Positions 38,901-51,822 of a stretch of DNA of 64,000 nt are shown here, one piece after another. This DNA is from Nymphaea colorata (taxonomy: Eukaryota > Streptophyta > Magnoliopsida > Nymphaeales > Nymphaeaceae). The position numbers and the translations under genes are program-made. The first letter of the stretch is position 1. Each line of letters begins with the position of its first letter. The notes beneath the pieces are model-generated. The model ran no database searches. It saw only the letters and a list, made by a program, of their open reading frames with translations, and was not told the DNA's origin. The stretch spans positions 9,852,505 to 9,916,504 of the forward strand of contig NC_045140.1 of NCBI RefSeq assembly GCF_008831285.2, written 5' to 3'.

Positions 38901-41900
38901 TAACTGCTTCATGATCAGCATGTTGTCTTTCGATATGTGATTGTCTTCTTTTTGCCTGCACTTCCTATTCCGTGGCTCGGTTTCCTCCATTGTGTTGAGC
39001 GATGTCTGAAATTAGCAGCGGCGCTAATACCTCTTCCTTTGTGTCGTCGGGAGAGATGAAGAGTTCCCCATTTTCCAGCTTTATCACCAAAATGGATGGG
39101 GGTAATTACGAGATGTGGGCCATGCAAGTAAAAAGAACCTTGATCGCTCATGAGAAGGAACATCTTATATTGGAGCCCGAGCCCGTACAGAAGGTAGGAA
39201 AATATACTACTTGGTTTAAAGATAATTCGTTGGTTATGGTATGGATTGTTGGTACTCTTACTCAAGACATTGCCAATGAAGTCCTGCATAAGGAAAGTGC
39301 AAAGGATATGTGGGATTCCCTTGCAGCCACCTATTCACAAGCAAGGAATGAAACAAGAATTATGCAGCTTCATCATGATATTCATCAGATGCGCCAAGAT
39401 GGTCGCCCTCTACATACTTATTATTCTAGTCTCAAGTCCATGTTTGAGAGACTAAACAGCTACTTTCCTGCATGTAAGTGTGAACAACAGAAGGCATACA
39501 GAGATATGCTTATGGTCGGAGTATTTCTGTCTGGATTAGACTCTGTTTATGAATCAGCAAAGAATCAGATGCTCACTAGTCCCTCGATTCCTCCTATTGA
39601 TGAAGCTTATAGTAGGCTAAGCAGAATTCCAATCCCTTCATCGACTGTTCTTGATACCACTTCTGCTATGCTTGCTACTCGTGGCAGAGGTGGGTCCCTC
39701 TTTGCTAGAGGACGAGGATACCGTGGCCGTGGCAATACCCCTTCGCGCCCAGTATGTCAGTTTTGTCATCGCATTGGTCACACTGTGGATAAGTGTTGGC
39801 AGAAACATGGTCGTCCAGCTGTTGCCAATCAGACTGTATTTACTGATTCTTCAGAGCAGCCTAAGACTCAGCATCCTGTTTCCTCCAGTGAGTTACGTGC
39901 AGATGATATTATCTCTCAGTTGAGACACTTGATTGGAGATAGACCTCAACAAGCTCCTGATCCGACCACCTCTACTATCACTACTGCTGCCAGTGCATCT
40001 TCATCTGGTATGTATTCTGACACTACAGATTGGCTCATTGATTCGGGTGCATCGACACATCTCTGTGGAGACAAGGCACAGTTTACTTCTTATGTCCCTA
40101 CTCCACCTGGTCGCTCGGTTATTCTAGCAGATGGCAAATATTCTCCCGTTGTTGGACTTGGAGAGGTCCAACTTACTTCATCATTACCATTGCAACATGT
40201 TCTTCATGCACCAGAATTCCCACATAGCCTACTATCTATCAGTCAGATTACCAGAGATTTAAACTGTCGTGCGATATTTGACTCCTCTTCTCTTGTGTTT
40301 CAGGATATACTGACGGGCAGGGTGATTGGCAGTGGCCGTGAACAGGGAGGTCTTTACAGGCTAGTGCATCCCTTTCCCTTTGCTGGGTCTACCTCTGCAG
40401 GGTCGTCCTCATCCTCGGCTTATACTTGGCATTTACGTTTTGGACATCTACCGTTTCAGAAACTGCTGCATGTTCTTCCTCAGCTGTCTCCTAAGTCTTC
40501 TTTTCAATGCGAGTCTTGTCAGTTGGGCAAACACCATCGGTCACCCTTTCCTCCGCGGCCCAGTCGAAGTAGCCATTCTGTGTTTGAGTTACTTCATTTT
40601 GATGTTTGGGGTCCGAGTCGTACACCTGCTCTTCAAGGTCATCGATATTATCTTGTTGCTGTCGATGACTATAGTCGTGTTAGTTGGGTTTTTCTTATGA
40701 AGCATAAATCTGAAGTGGGTCATGTAATCAAAAATTTTATCAATGAAATTCTGACTCAGTTTGATACTTGTGTCAAAATTGTGCGCTCTGACAATGCTCT
40801 TGAGTTCTGTGCTTCCTCTTTGGAACAATTTTTCAGGGATAAGGGTATCATCCACCAAACTTCTTGTGCCTATACCTCCCAACAAAATGGGGTTGCTGAA
40901 CGGAAACACCGTCATATTCTTGATGTTGCCAGAACCATTATCATACATAGCCATGTTCCCCATTCTTACTGGGGCGATGCTGTTCTCACAGCATGCTATC
41001 TTATTAATCGTATGCCGTCATCTGTGTTGGGAGACCTTATTCCTATCTCTGTCCTCTTTCCTGACAGAGACTTGTTTTCTGTTCCACCTCGTGTTTTTGG
41101 ATGTGTTGCCTTTGTTCAGTTGCTTGGTCCTGGGCGAGATAAGTTGTCTCCTCGGGCCATCAAAACGATCTTTGTTGGTTATTCCCGCACTCAAAAGGGA
41201 TATCGATGTTATGATCCTTCTACTCGTCGGTATTATGTGAGTGCTGATGTTACATTTTTTGAATCAACCTCTTTCTTCTCCCCAAATGGAACTCAATTAA
41301 GGGCGCCTGAATTAAATGATGAAGTCCAATTTCCTCTACCTCTCATGAGTTGTCCAAACCCAGTTGATCCACGTTTTGGGGCTGTCTACCAACGTCGTAC
41401 TAAGCCTGTTGTGCCTGTTCAATGTGCACCTGTGCCTTCACCCAGCACGCCCAAGGTAATTCCTGACACAAACTCAACTGACAATGTTTTATGTAATGAT
41501 GACATCGGAGTATGTCACGAGCATGTTCATGCTCCTAATGAACTTGATATGCCCATTGCTCAAAGGAAAGGCAAACGCAGTTGCACTTTGCATCCTATCT
41601 CTGGTCATTTATCCATGGATAGACTCACCCCTATGTACCGACAGTTTGTCAAGGGGCTGTCGGCTATTGCTCTTCCACAGAATCCCATGGATGCTCTCTC
41701 TGATCCCAAATGGGCAGCAGCTATGCAAGAAGAGATGGATGCTCTTCAGTCTCGAGGCACCTGGACACTTGTTACTCCTTCAGCTGATGCAGCCATTGTT
41801 GGTTGCAGATGGGTCTTTACTATCAAATACAGAGCAGATGGCAGTATTGACAGATATAAGGCTCGTCTGGTTGCAAAAGGCTATACCCAAACTTATGGGG

Positions 41901-44900
41901 TTGATTATTATGATACCTTCTCTCCTGTGGCACGACATGCTTCTTTACGGATTCTCCTTGCTGTGGCTGTCAGCAAGAATTGGTCCCTCTCACAGCTTGA
42001 TGTCAAAAATGCCTTTCTCTATGGTGACTTACATGAAGAAGTGTATATGCAGCAACCACCAGGGTTTGTTGCTGAGGGGGAGTGTCAGAAAGTGTGCAGA
42101 TTGCGAAAGGCGATTTATGGTCTGAAACAGAGTCCTCGAGCTTGGTTTCAGAAATTGTCAGAGAATATTGAGAATGAGGGCTTCAGACGTTCTTCGGCCG
42201 ACCATTCCCTCTTTGTCAAGAAGACTTCTACAGGTACGGTGATAGTTCTTGTCTATGTTGATGATATCATTGTTACAGGGGATGATGATCAGGGGATTTC
42301 CAACATCAAGGATGTCCTTGGACAACACTTTGTCACCAAGGACCTTGGTGAACTACGTTATTTCCTTGGTATTGAGTTTGCCAGAAATCAAAAGGGCCTT
42401 ATCATGTGCCAGAGGAAATACGTTACTGATGTTTTGCAAGAGACAGGGATGCTGGGGTGTCGGCCTGCATCCACGCCTATGGATATCAATACCCGCTTGT
42501 ATGATGATGATACTGAAGATGTTGATGCGAGACAGTATAGAGGGATTGTTGGGAAGCTCCTATACATCACTGTTACTCGACCTGACATTGCCTATGCTGT
42601 TAGCAGAGTGAGTCAATTTATGGATAAGCCCAAGAAAGTTCATTGGGATGCTGCTATGATGATTCTTAGGTATCTAAAGAATTCACCAGGAACGGGACTC
42701 TTCTTTCAGAATGGTACCTCACTCACTATATCTGTGTATGTTGATGCCGACTATGCAGGATGCCCCTCGGACAGAAAATCCACTACTGGATTTTGTGTGT
42801 TTATTGGATCCAACTTGGTTACATGGAAGAGTAAGAAGCAAACTGTGGTTGCCAGATCAAGTGCAGAATCTGAGTATAGAGCTATGGCTCAGGGTACTGC
42901 TGAAGTTATGTGGGTTAGATCCCTGATGTTGGATCTTACTGTCGAAGTGCCTCTTCCTATGCAACTGTTATGTGATAACAAAGCTGCACTGTTTATTGCT
43001 AATAATCCGGCTTTTCATGAAAGAACCAAGCATGTTGAAGTAGATTGTCACTATACTAGAGACATGATTCAAAAGGGGTTTGTAAGTACCTCACACATTT
43101 CAACTACAGGGCAAACGGCTGATATCTTTACTAAGGCTCTTGCAAGGGGACCATTCCAAAGCTGCTGTTCCAAGTTGAGCCTATTTGACATATACGCTCC
43201 AACTTGAGGGGGAGTGTTAAGATGTGTTTATATTCAGTTTTAGGTTTAAGAGGGTACTTTTGTAATAACTTTTCCTTTAGATGTTTCTCTTGTAACTTCT
43301 CTCTCTCCTCTAGTCTATATAAAGAGGAGTTAGGGCAGATTTCGATGTTAATCAAATATTATTCTTTCTAATCTTATCAGCTTCAGTGGCAACTCTTCCT
43401 CTTTTTAGGCAGGAAGCCCTACGAGGAAACGTGCAGGCCAGTCTGGCCCAAGGAGCAGCCAATGGAGTTGGAAGAGGAAATAGAGGGACTGGATCAAGAA
43501 TATTGGTGGTTAGGCAAAAACCCAGAGAGTGAAGGGAGTCAGCTGCAGTTTCCTGGACCTCATTGGGCTCCGATGAACCCCAATCTTACCAGGCAGGAGA
43601 GGCAGCAATGTCTTGACCAAGTCCTAAACCTTTAGACGAGCACCAGCAAAAAACGTCGGAAGAAGGATCACTATGGGTTGGATTGCTGCAAACTCAGCAA
43701 AGAATCTGAAGAATAGCTCAATCAGTAGCCTGGGAGTACCCAGGGGACGAGAGCAGTGAAGGAGATGGTGATGCCGGTGGAATGGAAGGAAAAGAAGTCA
43801 CTGACGTCTCTCCAAACATATATATATATTTGATGAAGCCATTGCTGGTGCAGAGGAGCACCTCTTGGATCATGATGGTGGTAAATTCTTTTGATGAACT
43901 AAGGTTCACACTGATGTCATGTCCCTAGCACCAAAAAATCCAGGTACACTCGAGCCTCATGAAGTTCATATACATTCCTTGGAACAATGTAAGGGGAAAA
44001 GGCCTGTGTTGCAGCTCAGAACAAGGTAGGGGGAAAAGGCGTGTGTTGCAGCTTGGCAAACCCCCATGGATGCGGGTCATAGATGTCACGATATTTAGGA
44101 ACATAACAATGGGATCCAAAGACCTCACTTTTGAGTACCCTTACAGCGAATGCAGGAATCCTGCTCAGATTTATAAGAAAGTTTCTTCTGGAATCAAGTC
44201 TGCAGTCTTAGGTAAAGTTAAAGATCCTTATGTGAAGATGCTTATTGAGAAATGTTTAGTTCGTGCATCAGAAAGGCCTTCTGCAAGAGAACTATTGAAA
44301 GACCCATTTTTCATGCGTTGATCTAAGAGAGCAAGTCTGCAGTTCATTACAGTTACCTATTGTTACATCCAAAACATCAAGTTTTGGTCAGTCCTCTTTT
44401 CTCTCGGATGGAACTTCAGTTGCTCACGCAAATTCTGGCTATTTTTCAATGGATTTAGATTATGAATACAATCAGGCCTGCATGGGGGCTAATACTAGGA
44501 ACTGTAAATGAGGCCTCAACTTGATAAAAGAAACATTTCAAGAGTCACGCTCTTGAAGGTACCAGCCACTCCAAGAAATCACACAAGGAGAAACCTCAAA
44601 CTAGAGGTGTAACATATCTAATTAATCTCAAATAAGGTACAAGACCAGGCCTTCAAGCCTATACAAAGCAAGGGACTCAAGTTCCTTAAGGAAGAAGGAG
44701 AAAAGGAGCTAGCTGTTGGGCAGCTCCAACGGCTAGATTTCTAGCTGTTGGGAGCAGCCAACAACTACTTCCCTTGATAAAAAAGAAATATGAAAAAATT
44801 AAAAGTTTAGTTTCACCTACACTGGTATAATGATAATGCTTTGCTTGACAATAAATCCACGGAAATGAAGAAATTTTAGCAGTGTCCATACATTGTGCCT

Positions 44901-47900
44901 GTAGGCTACCGCAGGGAGCTGGAAGCATTTTTGCTTGCTTTTCAGGTTATGAAGAAGTTCTTGTACTTAAACACTAATAATTGCATTTTCTATCTTCAGA
45001 TTCACCGAGCTAGGTCCTTGATGCTCAGTTGTTTGTCAGCACACAATTTTGCTGCCATCACACCAGGTGATTCTGTGGCAGGACTGGTGGTAGCTAATGG
45101 CATCAATAACTTCTTGAACATCTACAATACCTTAGATTGTATGGTTAAGGAGTTTATTAAAGGACATTGTATGCATACAAGTTGGGGTTGCCATGGGAAT
45201 TATGTTATGGCTTCTTGGGCCTAATGACGGGAGCTGCATGAAACTGGAATTGAAGGAAGGGAAGGTGGATCAGCTGCAACCATTGAAACCTCAATCTTTC
45301 CATCTCCTAAGAAAATGGTTGACCCTTTACACACAGACAATGGTAGTGCAATGTATACTTTTCAGGGAACGAAACCTTGGACTTAAGATGTCAATTTCTC
45401 TGCAAGGATGTGCTATTGAAGCTCTAAACGAATTGCAGAGGAGGAAGCAAGAATGGCTAACAGGAAAATTCATTTAGAAAGAGTCGCACTTCGGTCGGAG
45501 GCAAGAGGTTGTGGAAAAGACATGAAGTGGGGCAGTTGCCAAGCTGGTCGGGAAAGGTGCGAGTGGAAATAAGGACGTAGAGTGCTTTAACACTTTTAAT
45601 AACATTACACTTGGTCTTAAGTCCGTTGAGGCACAAAGCTGCATTAATACCGGGATCTGTATAGTTTGTGAGGATAATTTCAGGGACAAACCATGTGAAT
45701 AAATTAGGAAGCCCATGGTGAATGGAGCAAGGGAGAAATTCAATGGTCATGCTTGTGTTTATTGGGTTTACTTGGAGAGCCTAACCAGAGCTAATGGCGG
45801 GAAAGCAGTGGCGTTCACCATCCGTTTGCAGAGGCTGTTGTGCTAATGCATTTATATACACTATAGAAACACACACCAAGATGGAGAGAAAGAAAAGGAA
45901 CACACAATATACGTGGAAAACCTCAGAGAGAGGTGAAAAACCACGGAGAAGCTCTGACCTAGGTGCACAACCGCAACCCTAGGAGAGAGAAAATGTTATT
46001 CCACTTTGTCAACCATTACACCATAAGTGGGATTAAATAAGAGGGAAAAACGCCTAGGGTACCGAGCCACTCTCGGTACCCGTGCCCATGGGACCGGGTC
46101 TGGATCCAGACCCGGTTCCCTATACATGATATGTTAACACTCCTCCTCAAGCTTGGCATACATGTCAAACATGCCAAGCTTGCTTACATTTTTCTCGAAT
46201 TGAGATGTACATAGGGCTTTGGTTAGAACATCTGCAATTTGATCTTTAGACTTCATATAAGGTAGGATCAACTCCTTTGAATCTATGCGTTCCCGTATGA
46301 AGTGGCGATCAATCTCCACATGTTTAGTTCTGTCATGCAGAACGGGATTATTCGCAAGATTAATTGCAGACTTGTTGTCGCAGTACATCCTCATCTTCTC
46401 TTCTGTTTCAACACCAATATCTGTTAGGAGAATCTTTAACCATAACATTTCTGTAACTCCCATAGCCACAGCCCTGTATTCAGCCTCAGCACTGGATCTA
46501 GAGCATACTTCCTGCCTCTTACTTCTCCAAACAACCAGGTTACCCCCCAGAAAGATGCAGTACCCTGTGGTAGACCTCCTAGTATCAGTACATCCTGCCC
46601 AATCTGCGTCAGAGTATCCTTCAATATTAAGTTGGTCTTGCTGAGTATAGAGTAATCCTTTTCCTGGGTCATTCTTTAGGTACCCCAACACTCTTTCTGC
46701 ACTCTTCCAGTGACAATCAGTAGGAGCATGCATAAACTGACTCAACACATTCACAGCATAAGTAATATCAGGGCGAGTAAGAGTAAGGTAGATGAGTTTA
46801 CCAACCAGCCTCTGATACCGCCCTTTTCCTTCCTCATCTAGGATGTTACCAGTTTTAATGCTTATCTTTGTACCAGACTCCATTGGAGTTAGAAAGGGTC
46901 TGCACCCAAGTTTGCCTGTCTCCTTTAGAAGATCCAGAGTGTATTTCCTTTGGCTCATAACCAGCCCTGTCTCTGACCGAGCAATCTCTATCCCCAGAAA
47001 GTACCTTAGTTTACCCAAATCTTTAAGATCAAATTCAGCAGCTAACCTCTCCTTCATCTTCTTTTTCTCTTCTTCATCGTCACCTGTGACTATCATATCA
47101 TCAACGTACACAAGAAGAAGACTCACCAGGCCATCTCTCTGCTTAATGAATAGGGTGTGATCACCATTTCCCTGTTTGTATCCATTTGTCTTCATCACTA
47201 TCCTCAGTCTTTCAAACCATGCTCTAGGAGACTGCTTTAATCCATACAAGGCTTTCTTGAGATGACAGCATTTTTCACTTTGAACATATCCAGGAGGCAT
47301 ACTCATATAGACCTCTTCTTCTAGATGGCCATTCAGGAATGCGTTCTTAACATCAAGTTGATCCATGCTCCACCCCTTTTTTACGGCAAGAGCTAATATG
47401 ACCCTCACAGTTTTCAGTTTGGCAACAGGGGCAAAGGTTTCAAGATAATCAATACCATATTTCTGGCTGAACCCCTTTGCAACAAGCCGAGCCTTATACC
47501 TTTCCACAGTACCATCTGGTTTGTACTTCACATTGAACACCCACTTTGAACCAACTAAATGAGTCCCTTTGGGAATATCCACAACTTCCCAAGTGTCATT
47601 CTTTGCCAAGGCATTCATCTCCTCCGTCATGGCCTGTAGCCATTTAGGATCCTCTCTAGCATCTTCCACACACCTGGGAATAACAGACTTAGACAAGGAT
47701 GTTATAAAGCATTTGTAATTCTTACTCAATTTCGCATAAGAGACAAATCTCTGAATAGGATGAGAAGTACAAGACCTGGTGCCCTTGCGCAGGGCTATAG
47801 GAAGCTCTTCATTGATTAGACTTGGGTCATCCGGGGAGCTCACAGGATTGGGATTGGTTACATCAACATTTTCAATCACATCAGTCTTCTTCCTTCTGTA

Positions 47901-50900
47901 CACCTGGCCAAAGAAATGATCACGGGCTGTAGGCTGATTATCAACAAGACCCTCGTCCATGTGACGGTCTCTATCATCTCTGACTGTGTCTGCCACACTG
48001 TCACTGGCCTTGTAATCCAAGAAATCCGTAAACTGAATCAACTGATTTGAGGAATACTCTTCACTACTGTGCCCTAGATACTCCCCCTGAAGAGGATTCA
48101 CATGAAAGTATGCCTCATGTTCATGGAAGGTGACGTCCCGGGAAACATAGACTTTAGAGGTGGTAGGATCAACACATTTGTATCCCTTCTGAGTGGAGGA
48201 ATACCCCAGGAAGACAGCCTTGACAGACCGAGGATCAAGTTTCTTGAGGGTGGGACTATGGTCATGAACAAAAAGACACACCCGAACACCCGAGGAGTAA
48301 GAGGCCAGGGATTCTGAGTAGGCCAAAGCATAGAGTACGGGGAATGGCCCTGCAACACACGGGTAGGCATACGGTTGATAAGGTGGGCACTAGTGAGAAG
48401 CGCATCACCCCAGTAGCGCTTGGGAACCTGACGATGGAACAGAAGGGCCCGGGTAACATCAAGCAAATGGCGATTCTTCCGTTCAGCCACGCCATTTTGG
48501 GGAGGTGTGTAACTACATGACGTTTCATGAACAATACCCTTGCTCTTCAAGAAATCATCTAGGGATTGAGAGACATACTCTCTAGCATTATGAGTGCGAA
48601 AAGCTTGGACAGACGTCTGAAACTGAGTCTCAACAAAGGCCACAAAGTTTTTGACAATAACGGGAACTTCACTACGTTCTTTCAACAGATACACGAACGT
48701 ACAACGGGAGTAATCATCAATAAGGGTCATAAAGTAATGAAAACCACGACAAGTGGGTACTCCCGAAGGACCCCAAACATCAGAATGAACCAAAGCAAAT
48801 GGACGAGTGGTTTTATTGAATGAAATAGGGTACGAGGCCCTAACATGTTTAGCCAACTGACACACTTCACAGGTGAAGGAGTCCATGGAAACAGAATGAA
48901 ACAAACTAGGAAACAACTTCTTAATCAATGGAAACGGAAGATGACCAAGCCTCTCGTGCCATCGCATAATAGTAGATCTGTCTTCTACGCCTGACAACTG
49001 TCCACTAGTGGCTGAAATAAGAGCGGACGCAACCTGCATAGGCAGTCTGTAGAGTCCATCAATAGCCGAACCAATCCCAATCTTCTGCCCCGTCACCAAG
49101 TCCTGCAGAAAACACCGATCAGCAGAAAAGATCAGATTACAGTTCAGTTCTTTAGTAATACTGCTGACAGATAGCAAATTCACAGGAATATTGGGAACAT
49201 GAAGAGCATTATGAAGACAATATTTATTTAACAAGGACAAACTCCCTTTTCCAGCCACAGAGATAGAAGAACCATCAGCCATAGATACACGTTGCTGCCC
49301 CGAAGACAATTTGTATTCTTGGAACATCTTAGGGTCCCCTGTCATATGATGCGTAGCACCACTGTCAACAATCCAATCACCATGTGAGGAATTACCTTGG
49401 TCACTAGTAGCCACGAGAGCTTGGGCTAACTTAGCCCCCTCAGACGTGGAAGTATCCTCCTGAGTAGTAGACAGTCGGCTGATATACGCTTGCAGTTCTT
49501 TGATTTGATCGGAGGAAAGCTTAGATTTGGCAACATTTGACGGACTACTCTGACTAGGCTCAGGCACAGAAGGACTCCAGCGGCTAGAAGGAGGACGACC
49601 CCGGACAAGCCGCCTCTCAGGATGAAGATCCCAACAAAAATCAACAGAATGTCCTGATTTGTTGCAATGGCTACACCGCCGAACAGGACGCTGTCCCATC
49701 CCAGAAACACGACTAACAAAGGCTGAAGGAGAACTCCCCTGACTGGTTTCAATATGCATCACCTATCGACGCTGTTCTTCAGATTCCACACGGGCATACA
49801 CCTCTTCAATTCCGGGGACCTCGTCACAATTAAGAATTTGGCTCCTAATGGATTCAAATTCATCGCGTAAGCCTCCGAGGAAAAGAAACGTCCGATCCAT
49901 CCATTCTTTGTCCCAGTACAAGGCATGATCAGACCCACAGTGCCAGTCATCATTCACATGGTAGTCAAGTTCCTCCACTTAGTCTTTAGGGCTGCAAAGA
50001 AGGCGGCTACAGACAAGTCACCCTGTTTAAGAGAGTATATGCTACGTTTGATTTGGTACGTACGCAATACTCTCTTCTTACGGCCATACATCCGTGCAAG
50101 CACAGTCCACATGTCGTAGGCAGTCGATTTACGCAAGATCAAAGGCTGAATATCTGCAGAAACAGAACTAATAATCCATACTTTAACCTGACTATCTTCC
50201 AACGTCCAAGTAGCCCATCGCGGATCGGTTTTTGAAGGTGCAGGCTTCTCCCCAGTAATGTAGGGCAGGCGACCACGACTGGTTATCCCAATTTCTAGGG
50301 CAGCCGACCAAGAGAGATAGTTATCCTTGTTCAGCCGGATGGAGGTGACTTGAACAGGCAAGATCTCGCTCTTGGTATTGCTGCCCGAGTCTAGGGCATC
50401 ATCGATCTTGAGGGACATCTCCTCGGCCATCACAATCACCAAGGAGAAAGAATACCCAGCACCAGAGACGACAAACAAGAGGCAGCGGCGCTGGACGGCG
50501 GCGGTGTGGAAGAGAGCGACGGCGGTGGGCAGCGGTGGCGCGGGACGGTGGCGGCGCTGAAATGGGCGATGGCGGCGCTGGACAGTGGCAACGCAGCAGA
50601 GAACAACCGCGCTGGACGATGGCGGCGCAGCTGGCAGCGCTGGACGGCGGCGGCGCAGCAGCGGCAGAAAAAAAAACGGCGGAAACAGCAGCGGCAAAGA
50701 AACACGGCGAAACACGACTATCACACCAACGATCTCTCACGCGTTGGCTCTGATACCATGTAGAAACACACACCAAGATGGAGAGAAAGAAAAGGAACAC
50801 ACAATATACGTGGAAAACCTCAGAGAGAGGTGAAAAACCACGGAGAAGCTCTGACCTAGGTGCACAACCGCAACCCTAGGAGAGAGAAAATGTTATTCCA

Positions 50901-51764
50901 CTTTGTCAACCATTACACCATAAGTGGGATTAAATAAGAGGGAAAAACGCCTAGGGTACCGAGCCACTCTCGGTACCCGTGCCCATGGGACCGGGTCTGG
51001 ATCCAGACCCGGTTCCCTATACATGATATGTTAACATACACCATTTTATCCACTGTACTTGCACGGAGTGCCTTGATAATTACACAGCATGTAACGCAAT
51101 ACCCACGTGGGAGGACTCTTTATCCAACAGCAATTTCTTTTCAGCTATTCACACATTGGGGACAAGGTGTTTTTTGAAGGGGGCAAGTAATGTTAGTGTC
51201 TAGGTTTCAGATCTGGAATCGGATCTACTGGACTGACCCATAAGATGGCTATAAATAAGGGAATTGTGGGTGCAATTAGGGTTATCGATGTAATAGGGAT
51301 TCTCCTTTGGTGAGGGTCAATCTAACTGGGTTAGAGCAGTGCGTGTGGGTGATTTTTTTCTTGTAGCAGGTGGCTGCTAACATCGATCATATGTGAAGTT
51401 AATGATCTAGTGTAAAATAGGAAATAGTCTTTGTCACATGGGTACTTCTGTAAAAGCAGCATACCCGTACCGGTCAAGTAGGACACCCGTGCTGGTACTG
51501 GTACTGTCCTGGATACCTCTTGGGTACTGATCAAACAATACCAAATACGGTCAACGTACCCAGGACTGTATCCATCCGATTTAGGACTCGATCAAGGTTG
51601 ACTGAGTCCTTTCCTATCGAAAATTTAGGATTTCAGTTTTGTTCTTTACACCCTTTACACTCAGGAAACACATACAGTGTTTTCATATTTTGTTCAATAG
51701 TTTCTTTAGAAATTATAAATTTTGAATCATGAATGTGTTATTTTGTTTGAATTCTTATGTTATG

Positions 51765-51822
<58 letters not shown>

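Larger units (their letters stand above)
38165..43379 (+). mobile_element. Copia retrotransposon E, intact and very young
   Basis: LTRs 38165-38329 and 43215-43379 are 165 bp each and identical by eye (TGTTAAGATG to CTTATCA). Target duplication GCTTC at 38160-38164 and 43380-43384. Primer site TGGTATCAGAGC at 38330; purine tract TTGAGGGGGAG before the 3' LTR. A TATATAAAG box lies within the LTR at about 38267. It is in sense orientation to PHYLLO in intron 11, inside element C. Confidence 0.96.
45862..51036 (-). mobile_element. Copia retrotransposon F, young but coding-defective
   Basis: LTRs 45862-46139 and 50759-51036 are 278 bp each and identical by eye except for the terminal base pair (TATAGAAAC on the left, TGTAGAAAC on the right, plus strand). 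Target duplication TACAC at 45857-45861 and 51037-51041. Primer site TGGTATCAGAGCC at 50746-50758 (minus strand). Purine tract GAGGAGGAG adjoins the 3' LTR. It is closely related to B2 and lies inside element C. Confidence 0.94.
37768..51382 (+). mobile_element. Non-autonomous LTR element C carrying host gene fragments
   Basis: LTRs 37768-37972 and 51191-51382 begin TGTTAGTGTC and end CTAACA. The primer site TGGTATAAGAGCC follows one base after the 5' LTR and has one mismatch to the initiator-Met site. Flanks GCGAT and TCGAT agree at four of five bases. Subtracting Copia E and F leaves about 3.2 kb with no protease, integrase or RT. The interior holds fragments related to a WNK kinase and a YGGT-family protein. 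It probably moved with proteins supplied by other elements. Confidence 0.75.

Noticed and set aside
38327-38990. Gly/Arg-rich minus ORFs in the E leader
   Set aside because: Antisense of the leader minisatellite of Copia E; repeat periodicity accounts for them.
50399-50833. Several overlapping ORFs (Ala/Arg-rich) at the right end of Copia F
   Set aside because: They fall in the GC-rich leader and LTR of F on both strands; no conserved product.
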